Assembly (NCBI GenBank): GCA_037576215.1 | Contig: JBANDB010000011.1 | Span: 1,116,001 to 1,180,000, forward strand | Reading direction: 5' to 3' | DNA length: 64,000 nt | Origin: Armillaria gallica | Lineage: Eukaryota; Basidiomycota; Agaricomycetes; Agaricales; Physalacriaceae | Part shown: piece after piece, positions 22,601 to 34,321 of the stretch | How positions within the stretch are numbered: position 1 is the first letter of the stretch | Layout of the letters: the number at the start of each line of letters is the position of its first letter | Notes under the pieces: model-generated | What the model was told of the DNA's origin: nothing | Database searches by the model: none | Seen by the model: only the letters and a program-made list of their open reading frames with translations | Program-made: the position numbers and the translations under genes

Positions 22601-23199
22601 CTGACCACCAATGTCTCTTCGAAAGCTACTATGGGCGACATCATGGCCAAGGTTGTTCAAAAAAATCCCCAAGGTCCGACGTGTAGACTTAGGCTGCATC
22701 TTATTGTAGTATTCACAGAACTATGGTTCAACTACCTGAGTTCTACGCGCTGAGACAGAAGATCACGATACGATATGCCACTGAAATAGGACTCGGGTAT
22801 GCCACACGAATGTGGTGGCCCTCAAATGCTGGTGAGATGAGAGAGTGGCAAATTTGGATCCGAATTTGGCAGGAAGCGCTAGCCTGGGACCCAGGGCGGG
22901 GGTTTCTCTCTACCACGGTAAGGACTACCGAACGGCGAACAAGTCCTGGTAGTGTTTTCTGACCTATAATTACTGCTTACAGTCCAGGCGAGGCAAAATG
23001 ATGAAGGCCGTATGCACAAGTCTTCCGCAGGTTATTCGGATCGTAAAATATATACTCCTTCGCAGTGTCTTGAGCTCCATCGATCTCGCTCAGTCAAAAA
23101 TTATATTAGATATAGCCCTTACACTTTACTTATCGTCAGAAATGTGCATTAAATTCAATAAATATGTAGTGAAATAAGAAAGGTCGAATGAAACTACTC
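19689..23199. other. Gene-poor stretch
   Basis: No supported gene. Frames at 20823-21044 (plus), 20984-21361 (minus) and 21998-22231 (minus) are open for 70-125 codons but give no recognisable protein or convincing exon chain. Some may be relics. Confidence 0.35.
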
Positions 23200-25195
23200 T
23201 CAGACTGGGGTGTAACCAAGATTTCCCTTTGAACGATCCAGTTTCTCCTCGAACGGGCGGATGTCCTGTATCTTGGAAAGCGGAATGCTTATATTCTGGG
23301 AGAATTATTTGTTAAGTAGTCAAGGCGGTAATTGACAAATGCACATGCCGTTTCTGGAGTAGAAGCTTCGGCGGAGTGAGGTGTGATCCGGAAGACAGCA
23401 GGTGCTTGACGCCCTGCGTTTGATGCATTTACTTCTTGAAGTTGTTTATGTCGGTAATTTAACCTAGTGAACGTGAGATTCAGGTAATAGATTATTGAGG
23501 AGGACGTGCATAGCAAGAAGGGAGTTGATGTAGACTAAAACAATGTATTAGCCATTTTGGGGAGGGCGGGGAAGGAATGGCACGAACGCTTCGGTACGAG
23601 GAATTTAATCCCTAGGAATATCAGAGTCTTCGGCCATGCAACGTACTATGAGTATTGGTGAGGCGGAACCATAGTCAAATCGAGAGAATGGCGGACCGCG
23701 ATAAGAGTGAACAGCGAGCATGCACTGTCGTGGTTCGGTTAGGTCGCACATACGCAAAACGCTACAAAGTGTCTTACCTTGTAACTAACCCCGACATAAG
23801 AACAATTCGCATCAGACTCAGAAGGCGGGATGCCGTGCTATCGAGGGTAAGTCCAGAACATTCTAGAAAAGTTCAGGAGTGAAGTAACGCACGTCGAGAC
23901 AATTGTGGCCGCTCTGCTCTTTCGCAGGTAATAGTTCATCATGAGGGCTATTACTATATCTGTCACGGAGAGCGTGGAAAATACAATGTAAATTGCCGTC
24001 TAGAGTCATTGTGTGAGTATCCATGGCCGTCCGTAGTATGGACATCACATACCTTGGCCCCGGAAACATCCCCAAATTTTGATGTTATCGATCTGCGAAG
24101 AATCATCCCAAAATTGCACATGCAAACTACAAGTCTCTTATATTTCATAAACCATAACTGTAGTATTTTTTTCAACGCAATCAGAAGGAGGGAATGGACG
24201 GAGGATGACTTACATATTCCGGTACTTGTCAAAACGGGTGCGCATTTAGACAAATGACTTGATACAAGAAATGAAATTGTGCTACCAAGCGAGCCTGCAA
24301 CGGTCGAAAACTATTCAATAGTCAGTCGGAATATGCCATTGGGGGCTCGAAAACATGCGTACCACGAACCACGGGAGTATTTTATGAAAGTGTCGTCCAA
24401 CTACGAAATAAGTTCAGTCATGTCAATATTAATCACGACAACCAGACAACACGGACATTTCCATAGTCGAATCGCATATAGGCTACAATGTGTACCGATC
24501 AGAATTTGACTGCTACTGACGCATAACGGTATAGTTCGCACCCTTGCACGTATATGACAATAAGCATCTGGGAGGAACGCTGTTGAGATTCAGAGAGGAA
24601 TGAAGTGTAACGACTCACATTTATGTCCAGTTGTAACTGAGTAGGAAAACCTGATTAGTATTAAAGATTTTGTGCCAGTTGAACTGCGAACGAATCACCT
24701 TGAAGCTCCTGTATCGTATCCTCAGTTAGATTCATGCCATGCCGTGCTTCTGCTCTGGAACGTACCACACGATATGAACTAGGGAGTCGACCAAGTCACC
24801 CGACGTATCGACTAGATAGTAATAAAGAGAATGGGTGGACAAAGCAACGTGAAAAGCATCCAGGATCCTGTGAAACAACGTATCAATGACTACTCGCCGC
24901 TATCGATAGGCTTGAAGGAGCGGACCAAAGTAGCGCTACCTGTCTCACAGCTTCAGAACAACGCCGACTCCAAAAGAGTGTAGACATACGGAATATCGGT
25001 AGACCCACCAGTCAGTGGGGTATTTCTTGTAGTAGATAACTGCTTGTAGGTTCGTTACGCCGAATAGACTAGCGAAGGAACAAATGAAAAGGCATTTTGG
25101 GAGTAAGGATGGTCACTTACATAGCGGATATGGTCGCTCCGACATAGAGAATACCGAGAGTATCCCAAAGAGCGAGTTTAGAGGATATCGTGGAC
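23200..25195 (-). pseudogene. DUF6534 family paralogue 3, inverted and apparently decayed
   Basis: On the minus strand I can follow the same exon series as in the two plus-strand paralogues: DTLGILYVGATISAI, then LFGVTNLQAVIYYKKYP, RILDAFHVALSTHSLYYYL, GRHFHKILPWFV, an IVIALMMNYYLRKSR-like block, YINSLLAMLNYRHKQ and a soluble tail ending at TGA 23200-23202. The intron before the last exon begins with GC (GC-AG). No starting ATG is found in the first exon's frame, and the donor after the third exon appears lost, so I call it a probable pseudogene, although an alternative gene model is possible. Confidence 0.65.
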
Positions 25196-27870
25196 TGCAA
25201 AGAAAGTATGGAAACAATTCCAGGATGCCTGCTCGGCTTATAGATGAGGAAGTGAAACGATCACCATTCACTGCCCCAAGAAGCCAGACTAAAATGAACA
25301 AGTTACTCAGTGTCGATGGTACCACATTGGAGTCCTTGATGTTCGCATCTCAGCGCTCAGCGCTGGAATATACATCAACGGCACAACTATCATAAGCTGT
25401 TTTCGAAAGGTATCGGATGAGGTTGACCGTACTTTTGTATAGATCGCTCGGATGGAATGATGTAGGCTGTGCGAGAATATCGTGATGTGGACAGCTCCAT
25501 GAAGCATAGTTTCGATACTAGCCGGAGAATATCGCTAGTTGCACCAAGCCGATAGTCACACTGGTTGTTATGGTATTACCTACTACGTATCTTTGACTCA
25601 TTATCTCCTTTCGCTATGATTCCCTTCTTCGAGTCATCATTACTCATTTCATCTCGCTAGACTGCTGTAGAATATTCTCATTCCTTCTATGACAGACATA
25701 TATATACAAGCAGTAATGTATTAGATACGACACTTTGAATTACAACCCCTTTACGCCTTTACTTACGAGTGAACTTAAGGGATTGCCGAACCTCTATAGG
25801 TTAATCGGAATCAAAGGCTCAAGCGAACACTTACACGGTAACTGATTGAACTTTCTTCTATTATCATCCTCAGCTCTTATCTCTTACATCAGCGAAGGTA
25901 ACAGATTCATCTATCTACGGATATACTAATCTGTTCTTCGCAGATTTACTCTCATTCGCAACACTGGTGCTGACCGGTAAATTGCTCGTTGACATTCTAT
26001 CGGTGCAGGGTGCGTGATTCGGATCTTTGAAGATGTCGAATCATGAAACATGATGCCATGTTGGTGCCAGAGACAAACCGACTACGACGTTGCAAGAGCG
26101 CATCAAACTGTTACGACATCATGTACAGGGCTGTGCCTTTTCCCCTTGGCGACTTGCGGGAAGCCTAATACATCTGCGTGTACAGACTAACACTAAGCCG
26201 GGGTTACGACTCACACAATGAAAAACCTCACATATTAACTATGCGCCCAAGATCATTACAATGCGCATTCAAATATCAATCCGCAGAATGGGATAGCCAG
26301 TTTGCTAGATTGTAAATATGAGCTGGCCAAGAGTTGGCAGAAAACACGGCTGGGAGTATGTGAATTATCTTACTGTGGCTGGGAGAGAATCAAGACTTGG
26401 TGGATACTTGGACCATTGATTCTCTAGAGAGAATGAGGGAGCATAGAGCTGAGGGAGCGAACACTGAAAGCGGCGGCTTCCCGCCGAGAACGGGGTGATC
26501 GGAGAGGCAACGCCGCCGGCACGCCATGTTCACAAACGGAAAACAATTTCATATTCATCTTCTTCAATTGAACCATCACCACGGACGGCTCAACTTCTTG
26601 TTCTCTCCCTTCAGCTTTTATCTATCTGTATAGTTGTGCATTCAGTACACGCACGGCGCTACAACCATCATCGAGGAGCATCGGCTTTTCATGTTCAGGA
26701 AAGCATATATCTTGCATAATGGTAAGCACATTGTCGCAGAGTGCCCCATCAGATTGTCGCTCATCAGTATCTTTTAGGACCCCAGCTCAATGAGACTAAA
26801 TTTCTATTTTCCTACTAAGGCGCCGACTGGCGACATGCATCGGCTCGCCTCGTTTATACTAACTATCAGGGCCGGCGACTGTGGCACTGATGGAAGAAAA
26901 CTGATGGCGACGGATCTGTCGATCTTGCTATATGGCGCTCTGCACGTCTGTTAAAATCTTCTATGGGAATCGACGACGACGATGATCTGAATTTCAATTG
27001 CATCTCGAGCTGGTGTCGGATTCAGGTGGCTCAGACTGCAGCTACCTTTGAGGTGGCGACGGTGGCTCGGGAAAAAGTCAAAGTTACGCGTATCTGTTCC
27101 TGATCGCTTGCTGACCGTCGCTTTGGATTTGTGGCTTGTTTTGTCTTTGCAGGTGATGTTTCTACCTCATAACACATCGGCCCCGGAAAAATGACTATGA
27201 CTGGCGGCAAGCGTGCCTCTCATGAATCCACGACCACTTAATAAATTTTGATTTAAATTGCGCTCGAAGACGTTTCGTTGATAATGCTTGCATAGCTTGC
27301 ATTTCGTCCCGATCCTAAAGAGGATCGGCCTGTCGGAAAAGATCACGTCTTGCGCAGACTCGAGAACGGGTTGACTCCGAGGCGCCTAGCTGTCAGTGAC
27401 TCCGTATCGTGCGTACATCCTAGGCTGATAGATTTACTCTCTAACAGTCTGAAAGTCAAAATCACACAACTTTTATTCACTGTTGTTAGCCTGGGGTTGC
27501 TGAAAATGCTGGCTGCCGACTCCCTACCTCTTACCGGATTAAACATAGATTAGCGGTGTCTTTGTAAGAACGGCGCGGTGGATCTCTGTCAGGGCCGTTG
27601 AAATATTGCCGTTCTATATATGTACGTTTCCACCTCTATCAGATCGGAGATATGCTTAATGATCTATTTTCTCCCAGTCTGGCATCATTGTCATATCCTC
27701 GTCACCATGGAACGTCTGCACCTCAATTAGTAGATTGGTGTTAATGCTACTGGCAGAATTTTACATTTCATTGCAGCTTGCGTGATATCATCCACTTGTT
27801 CAGGTCTGCCGAAGGAAAGGATTATCAAAAAGAACTGGAATTATGAACTATGATTATACAACAAAATTAT
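25196..27870. other. Gene-poor stretch
   Basis: No supported gene. Near 27000 there is a short segment similar to one near 16930. Sequence composition is unremarkable. Confidence 0.35.
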
Positions 27871-29250
27871 TCAATCTTCCCATACCGACATTGGCTCAGA
27901 ATGCATAGCCGGGAAAAGCTTCATGTCACGGAATAGCTGACTCCTCGGCTTTGGTATATATGACCGGGCCGGACGACGAGGAGGTAACGGAGTCAGCGGC
28001 GGATGAGCTCGGCTATCGATCATCATCGGGGGTTCCGGGACCTTGCTCCGCCACATGTAGATCATTGTGAGGAGGAGTAATACCGCGAGTGACCCGCAGA
28101 TCGATGCGATGACAATTGGGGTCCACAGCGTCTCAGAGACCTGGCGGGAGACAAGTCGTCGGAGTCTTGGAGGAACACGTTGAGCAACGAATGTGGGGAC
28201 TGTGGAGCAGAAGGTTATGGTGAGATGATCAGGGACTGCAATTGTTTGTCAGATAGATGTCAGAGGAAAAACGGGGCTCAAATACTCGCCCGAGTACCTG
28301 GTAAGAATCAACGCAAACTCTGGATGATGCAAAACAATGACATACAGCAGGGTTATTAGGACAGAGAATGCGCTCGAACTGCCAACAGCCAATCCAGATT
28401 CATTGACACGGACTGTCGGGCAACCTTCTCCTAGCGGACCGCATGATCCTGGTTTCATGAGCATGGAACTCAAGTATAGACGCATCCTAGTCACCTGTAC
28501 CTTGGTCTAAGAACCTGAGGGCGAGTTAGGGAACGCGTTGAAGAATTCAAAGGAGACTCACACAGATATGATGCCTGGACCTGAACTCTCATACGAGTTT
28601 ACCCCATCAACCCGGGTACCGTCTTCAAGAACCACCGACGGCTGTCCTCGTCAGTTCTATCTGCCTGCCGAGTAAATACAACAAGACTCACGCTTCCAGA
28701 GCCACAGCTACAAAGCCGGTGGTAAGTCTGATTACTATCAGTAAACCAAGTTTCGTCCACTCACTAATTCTCCAAGCGAACGATATATGCCATGGCAGTA
28801 GGCAAGAGTAATGAAAGGAGCGTCCAGCAGTGTAGAGGAAAGAGGAGCGACATGAGGGTAAGACGATGAAAAGAACTGGGGTACGTCTCAATATAATCAA
28901 CGTCTCCAGGTGTTCCATGGACACGTTCTGCGCAGCTTGTCGTAAAGGCGGTCCGCCGTTACAGTTATTGACAGCGGGCGGGATCAGGCTTCTTGGAGAC
29001 TAAGGGAAAAATTAACCTTGGAAAGAAGAAATTGATGGCGCACCTTGCTCCCCACATTGCGGCCAGGAATTGATCTTGTATACCTCCAGAATATTTCGAC
29101 CAACTTCAGGATGCATGGTGCATAGCGTTGCGACGGTAGTGTAAACGCCAAAGAAGCGGCGTCCTTCAACGGTAACCAGCGATCACTGCCAGGGAGGATC
29201 CGCCACGTCGCTTTGGCAACACTACGGGTCTGCTGCGAACACAAAATCAC
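27871..29250 (-). CDS. Possible multi-exon membrane protein, unrecognised
   Basis: Several minus-strand open segments lie end to end, separated by intron-like gaps. The most convincing is the last exon (about 28240 to 27871), preceded by an acceptor ttgcag. It encodes a segment ending in one strong transmembrane helix (IVIASICGSLAVLLLLTMIY) followed by a proline- and arginine-rich cytoplasmic tail ending SMSVWED-like at the stop. Upstream segments at 28494-28249 and 28924-28688 are also hydrophobic. I could not find splice phases joining all of them, so the model is incomplete. I do not recognise the family; a single-anchor surface protein is one reading. Confidence 0.35.
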
Positions 29251-30960
29251 AATGAAAAGTGATCTCTTCTTCCATGCGGGTACTAAGGCACTGTACCTAG
29301 GTGTGACTCGTTTTAATATTCCAGGATTTCACTCAGCTCGTGCGATAAAGGGACTGCGTCGTGGGTGACCATGATACTTGCCGGAAATACGTATGCGTTA
29401 CGGAACATTCAACCGATGTCGTACGTTACCAGCTCAAACTCCACCCTGCTGATCAAAAAGCTCAGCCGATGCAAACGAGTCCAAAACGAGTCCAAACTAG
29501 GCGAAGAAAGGTTGAAGAAAGGTCCTGCATCTTATACAGAAAATGCCTCCCGTAGGGCAAGAACCCGCCGACGGCCCCCCTGACTAGTTACGAATAATGA
29601 AAGATTTCTCTTCGTCAATATGGGTGGCAAGATCTTGTCGTGTCACAGCTCGGCGGCACTTCACGACCCTATTGGTATCAAGTACCCACGACGGCGAGTC
29701 CTTCTCTGACAGTACGCGTGGGAACAGGTGGCTTAAGACTCAAGAGCAGCTTCATAGACAAAGAAGGCTGGCGTCAGCTTGAAGACCTAGAGAAGTTGCG
29801 TTCACGTAGTCTTGGGTAGCAAGCAAGGAACCGAACCAATGACTGCTAGGCCGATAGTCCCCTTCAAGTTCGAACTCCGGTTGGACAGCCACAGACGCGT
29901 CATGCACGTGTATATCAACACCCTTCTTTTACCCCTCGACTCTGTGTGGGCTATCCTTTCCATACTTAGCGTCCTCTTTTCTTATAGAAGGTCAAAATAA
30001 TTCTCTGTATCAGTGCCGTCTCAGGCTTCGGGCGCTTGCGAAGGAATATCATTTTTTAAAAGATTTTAGCGACTGAACTCTCGTAAAGGGAACGATGAGT
30101 CTGGCGGAACACGATATAGGGGAGGCCCCGGGAGGGACAGCATGATTCCAAGTTGAACTCACTACTCTTTCAGATGTTCGGAGGTCGACATGTAAGTAAA
30201 GTGAGACTACTGAACCATGCAATGAAGATATTAATTGGATAATAAATATTATCTCTAGTACTAAGCGTGTACTAGCGAACGATAAGTCTTGGGTTCCAAT
30301 TTGGCACCAAAATCTGTCTTCATTTTGATACTTTGCATATTATCTATAGCTGGAACTTGCCTGGCTCTTCATCATCATCGCCGTTTGACCCACCAGCTGT
30401 TCCCCCCAATTGGTACTTAGCCGTTCCTTTGCTATATTAATCGCCAAGCCCGCGGCACCCAAGATGGTTCCGTGTGTGAGAGGTGGAGGAGCAAACACTT
30501 GGGGAAGCTGGCGTCTCGACGAAGGCCATTGGCCCTATTCGGTTCATGTCGGAAAAACGCACCCCTATCTGCCATCAAGGAAGAAAACGCGTGGATTCCC
30601 TGTGGTGAAACGGCGCTAGATTTCTGAAACATTAATATTGAGTGAAATTCGTCAAGCCCATAAAGTAACTACACCGGTACCCCGCGTTAAACTTCGTGAA
30701 AACCCACCTCTTCACATCAAAATACTACAATTATGCATCTCAGACTCACGACCGTAGTCGTTTGTGCATCTCCAAGCTTCGGTTTCATCCCTATTTCCTA
30801 GCCCAACTTCGTTCCATTCCTCGTCAGTTATATCAACCGATGGATCATAGAAATCCGATTTTTAATCGACTCTGGTCGCTTCTAGGCACGCCCTTTTTCT
30901 CCTCGGAAACTCTCTCCCCTCCCTGCGAGAGAAGGTAGAAACTATATTTGCAAAGCGTCA
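29251..30960. other. Gene-poor stretch
   Basis: I see only short frames without recognisable products here. Confidence 0.35.
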
Positions 30961-31761
30961 TTACTGCATCCAAAGTGCGTATCTCCCAACTGGTATAGCA
31001 ATCTCCGGCTCTATAGCTTCAAGAAATGCGCGCACATCAGTGTTGGCATACTGGTTACATGAATGTGTTTCAGGGTGCACACGTGCATTCTGCAAGCCAG
31101 TTACCTTGTAGCAGCGCCATTCCGCCAGTTTCGCCACCCTATTCACACGAATTGAAGGCCTTTGATGAATACGACATTTTGAGGAGTGCGCGGTATTGCT
31201 GGCATGTATATCTGCCCTCAAACAGTCGAACTCGATATCGTAGGCAACACTAGCGAAGACCGCTTGGCGAGGTGCACTGTTAAAGAGCACCCCTGACAAA
31301 TGTGGAGGGATTGCTGTTATTCGGTAATGGGTAAGTATCTTTGGGTCCCCGAATGAGTTCTGGACGACTCGGTGTATGAGCATGCACCGGACAATGAAAC
31401 AGTTTGGTCGTAGGCGCTCCAACTGTAGCTGTGCGTAAACTTGCCAGTAGACCTTCCAATTGGCGCGCCTATGTGGCATAACACGCGGAGAACACGAGAA
31501 TATAGAATTTAATGACAGGGCCAGAGTCGGCCCGGTCGAATAAGACAGAGGTATGTTAAGAAAGGGGTCAGCGAAGCCAGCAAAATTGAGCGATGCACAC
31601 GAAAGGTTTCGAACAAGGTTGGAGGGATAAGTTAAAGCAAAGGTAGAAAATACTCGGTAGCGTGATAGTTCGGCATTTTCCGAATATGCACGTTCCGTGT
31701 TCAACCCCGACTGTGACTGTGATGCCGGAAAACCTTCACTGGTTCGAGTGAGATGCATCAC
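30961..31761 (-). CDS. Orphan 266-codon ORF
   Basis: An uninterrupted minus-strand frame of 801 nt in a gene-poor area. The product has no recognised motif, no signal peptide and mixed composition. Its last ~45 residues (PETHSCNQYANTDVRAF onward) look the most protein-like. An intron-like gtaact...ttgcag pair inside could mark a splice. It may be a real gene exon or chance. The caspase gene starts about 285 bp away on the opposite strand, so a shared divergent promoter is possible if the ORF is real. Confidence 0.25.
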   Translation of the reverse strand: MMHLTRTSEGFPASQSQSGLNTERAYSENAELSRYRVFSTFALTYPSNLVRNLSCASLNFAGFADPFLNIPLSYSTGPTLALSLNSIFSCSPRVMPHRRANWKVYWQVYAQLQLERLRPNCFIVRCMLIHRVVQNSFGDPKILTHYRITAIPPHLSGVLFNSAPRQAVFASVAYDIEFDCLRADIHASNTAHSSKCRIHQRPSIRVNRVAKLAEWRCYKVTGLQNARVHPETHSCNQYANTDVRAFLEAIEPEIAIPVGRYALWMQ

Positions 31762-31926
31762 ACTTCACAAGGTTACGACGCCACTTCCCAGACAATGCTG
31801 TGCATAATGAACTTGACACAGTACACTGAAGACCAATAAGCACCCAATGATTCCAACCTTACCTGCCAGATGAACACGAGAAGGCCAGTTGTCCAAATTG
31901 ATCAATTGCCTCACATCCCTGCGGCC

Positions 31927-31934
31927 CTATAAAG
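31927..31934 (+). promoter_or_regulatory. Possible TATA box of the caspase-domain gene
   Basis: CTATAAAG lies about 115 bp before the ATG at 32046, followed by a CT-rich tract (gtctctcctctctcg), a common fungal promoter arrangement. Confidence 0.45.
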
Positions 31935-32045
31935 CGCAACTCACCGCAGGTCAAGGCTATTGTCTCTCCTCTCTCGTGCTCTCTCTATATGGCGGGAAAT
32001 CATTAATGGATCGCGGACACTGTCTTATGCCCCGCCAGTTCTGAC

Positions 32046-33478
32046 ATGCCACACCTCACTGAAGATATTACCGACACGTTCAACTCTCACATTCCATATC
32101 TATTTACCCGATATCGAACCTTCGCGGTACGGGATGCAGTAGCAGAGGTAAGTCTTTCTACTATGCCTAGTTTGGGCCTGATACTACAACTCCGATTGCA
32201 CTAGGCTGCTCTGCATCGAGACTTATTAGCAACGATAAGTAAATTATCTGACGAGATATCCCCACTACAAGATGTCGAAACACAGCTTGCAAAGCAGTAT
32301 GGGATGACTGGAGACGTCGACTCGGTGGAGGTTTTCCAAGAAACCAAAGCCAGGGCATTGCTACACAAAGACACATCTTGTGTCATCGCTTTAATTGCCG
32401 TTAATGCACTGTACCATCTTCACCTCGAGTCTGCAACCGTACAGAGAAAAATTCCAACCCGCGGCGTACAGGCTCCTTTGCATAATACATCAACTCGACG
32501 CGTGAGTAGTGTGTGTTGTTTCCTTTCTCTTGATGCTGAGTGGTTGCGCCTTAGCCAAATAAACGCATGGACGGGTCGCGTTTCTGGGCTGTTATCATTG
32601 GCATCGATGCATACCGGAACTCTGAGTTACACGGATGCGTGTCGGACGCGTTGTCGATGAAAGACTATCTCCTGAAGGATCTCGGCATACCGGAAGACCG
32701 TCTCCAGGTCCTTCTTGGACCGAATGAGCATATGTCCAGAACCTATGACATACCTTCCCGCCGGAACATAATTGGTACACTTCTCAGTCTTATCACAAAT
32801 CCGGATATTATGAACGGGGACAACATCATTATATATTTTTCCGGACATGGGTCGAACTACTCATGGTTCGATTATTACTCCCAGCAAGCCCATGATTCGG
32901 ATCGCGCATTCGATGACATATTAGCGACAGGATCTGTCGAAGCGCTTTGCCCCATCGACCGCAATGAACCTGATGACAACGGCTGCCCCATCCCGGACAT
33001 CAGTGACCGAGAGATTAATATCATCCTCTCGGAACTTTCACGCGTCAAGGGAAACCGAATCACACTCATTCTCGACTGCTGTCACTCTAGCAGTGCCTCC
33101 CGCAGTATCTCTCAGCCAGGGGTTCGTAATCTTCGTCCACTCCCTCGTGGAAGTTTCAAAGACATGCTCCTCGCTGCGGATGATAATTTGGGACGATTCC
33201 CTTGTCATCAGTCCGTTTTTGCAGAGGATTGGCGTCCGGATACAGAGTCGCACGTAGTTCTGGCAGCATGCGGCGAGTACGAGTTTGCAAAGGAAATGCC
33301 AGGAGATACGGGAATCAATGGGTTCTTCACCAAGTCTCTCATTTGGACGCTCACCTCCGGTCATTTGACTGAGGAAGCAACGTATGTTGATCTCGTCGCC
33401 GCTCTTGACCGATCGTGTCACCAGACTCCAGTTGCTGCAGGAGAGCACAAGTATTCGAAGCTGTGGTACCAGAATTGA
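32046..33478 (+). CDS. Caspase-domain (peptidase C14, metacaspase-like) protein, 440 residues
   Basis: Three exons (32046-32147, 32205-32501, 32555-33478) join in phase 0 to give 440 residues. Residues 1-133 form a helical N-terminal region (PHLTEDITDTFN.., ETQLAKQYG..). The caspase fold starts near residue 138 (MDGSRFWAVIIGIDAY, LHGCVSDALSMKDYLL). The catalytic histidine is in YFSGHGS (about 231) and the catalytic cysteine in LILDCCHSS (about 309), so the dyad is intact. Metacaspase-type enzymes cleave after basic residues and act in stress and cell-death pathways; substrates here are unknown. It ends soon after the caspase domain. Many Agaricomycete relatives occur in large multigene families. 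Confidence 0.9.
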
Positions 33479-34321
33479 TCATCTATTTGTCGTCTTTACT
33501 ACAACTTCATTATCCATGGGAGAGACGTATCGCATATTTGTGTTCAAGTTCACTTATGTACGTTGCGCAAATGTATATGTACCTTACTACTACTTTAAAT
33601 TACTTGGTCTTCACTATCTGATGGAAAATGTTCACCTATTTCCCGAATCACGGGGGAAGACAGTAACGGCATGGCGCGATGGCACTTGGACGGCACTTGA
33701 TTATATGGGTGGGATTTCGTGGGGTATGGCATAGAAAGAAAGACTGTTACGTTATATCAGTACCTTTGCGAGCAAATTTCAAGCTGGCCGCGGGCCGCTA
33801 GTACGCCTCCTTCCTTTGCCCTTCAAAGTGCAATTCCGGACTGCTCGAAATCCACAGATCCTGGACATATATCGTTCCATCCACCCGTACCATCTGGCGA
33901 CACTGCTCACGTCGTATCTTCGTTGCATCTGTGGCACAACCGTGGCATCATGATGGCGTTATCAGCGTGGCCAACAGTTCCAGAGTAGCAGAGGGTCGAC
34001 TCGATCATTTGAGCGATTCCTTCCTGTTGCTGTCAAAGCCGTACTATGTCTTCCATTGAATAATCCTCACTCAATCATAACAGAAGGCAAAAGGTACCTC
34101 CTTCACACATCCTCGTTAAAATTGCCTCTGATAATGTTTTGCCAGAGGTGAGAACAAGGTCGGAACTAGTAGCGCATCAACATCAACAAAAAGACCTGGA
34201 AATCAAGAACACGGATACGTTCCCGGTGAATCGTGATAGCTACGTTGATTAAAGTTGCCGTGATTGTTCCGCCTAGCTTCCTATTTATATATGTCCCAGA
34301 GCGTCAGGCTCTACACCCACC
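33479..34321. other. Intergenic, no gene seen
   Basis: Short frames only. A TATA-like ttatatatg near 34290 lies just upstream of the next gene's ATG. Confidence 0.4.
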
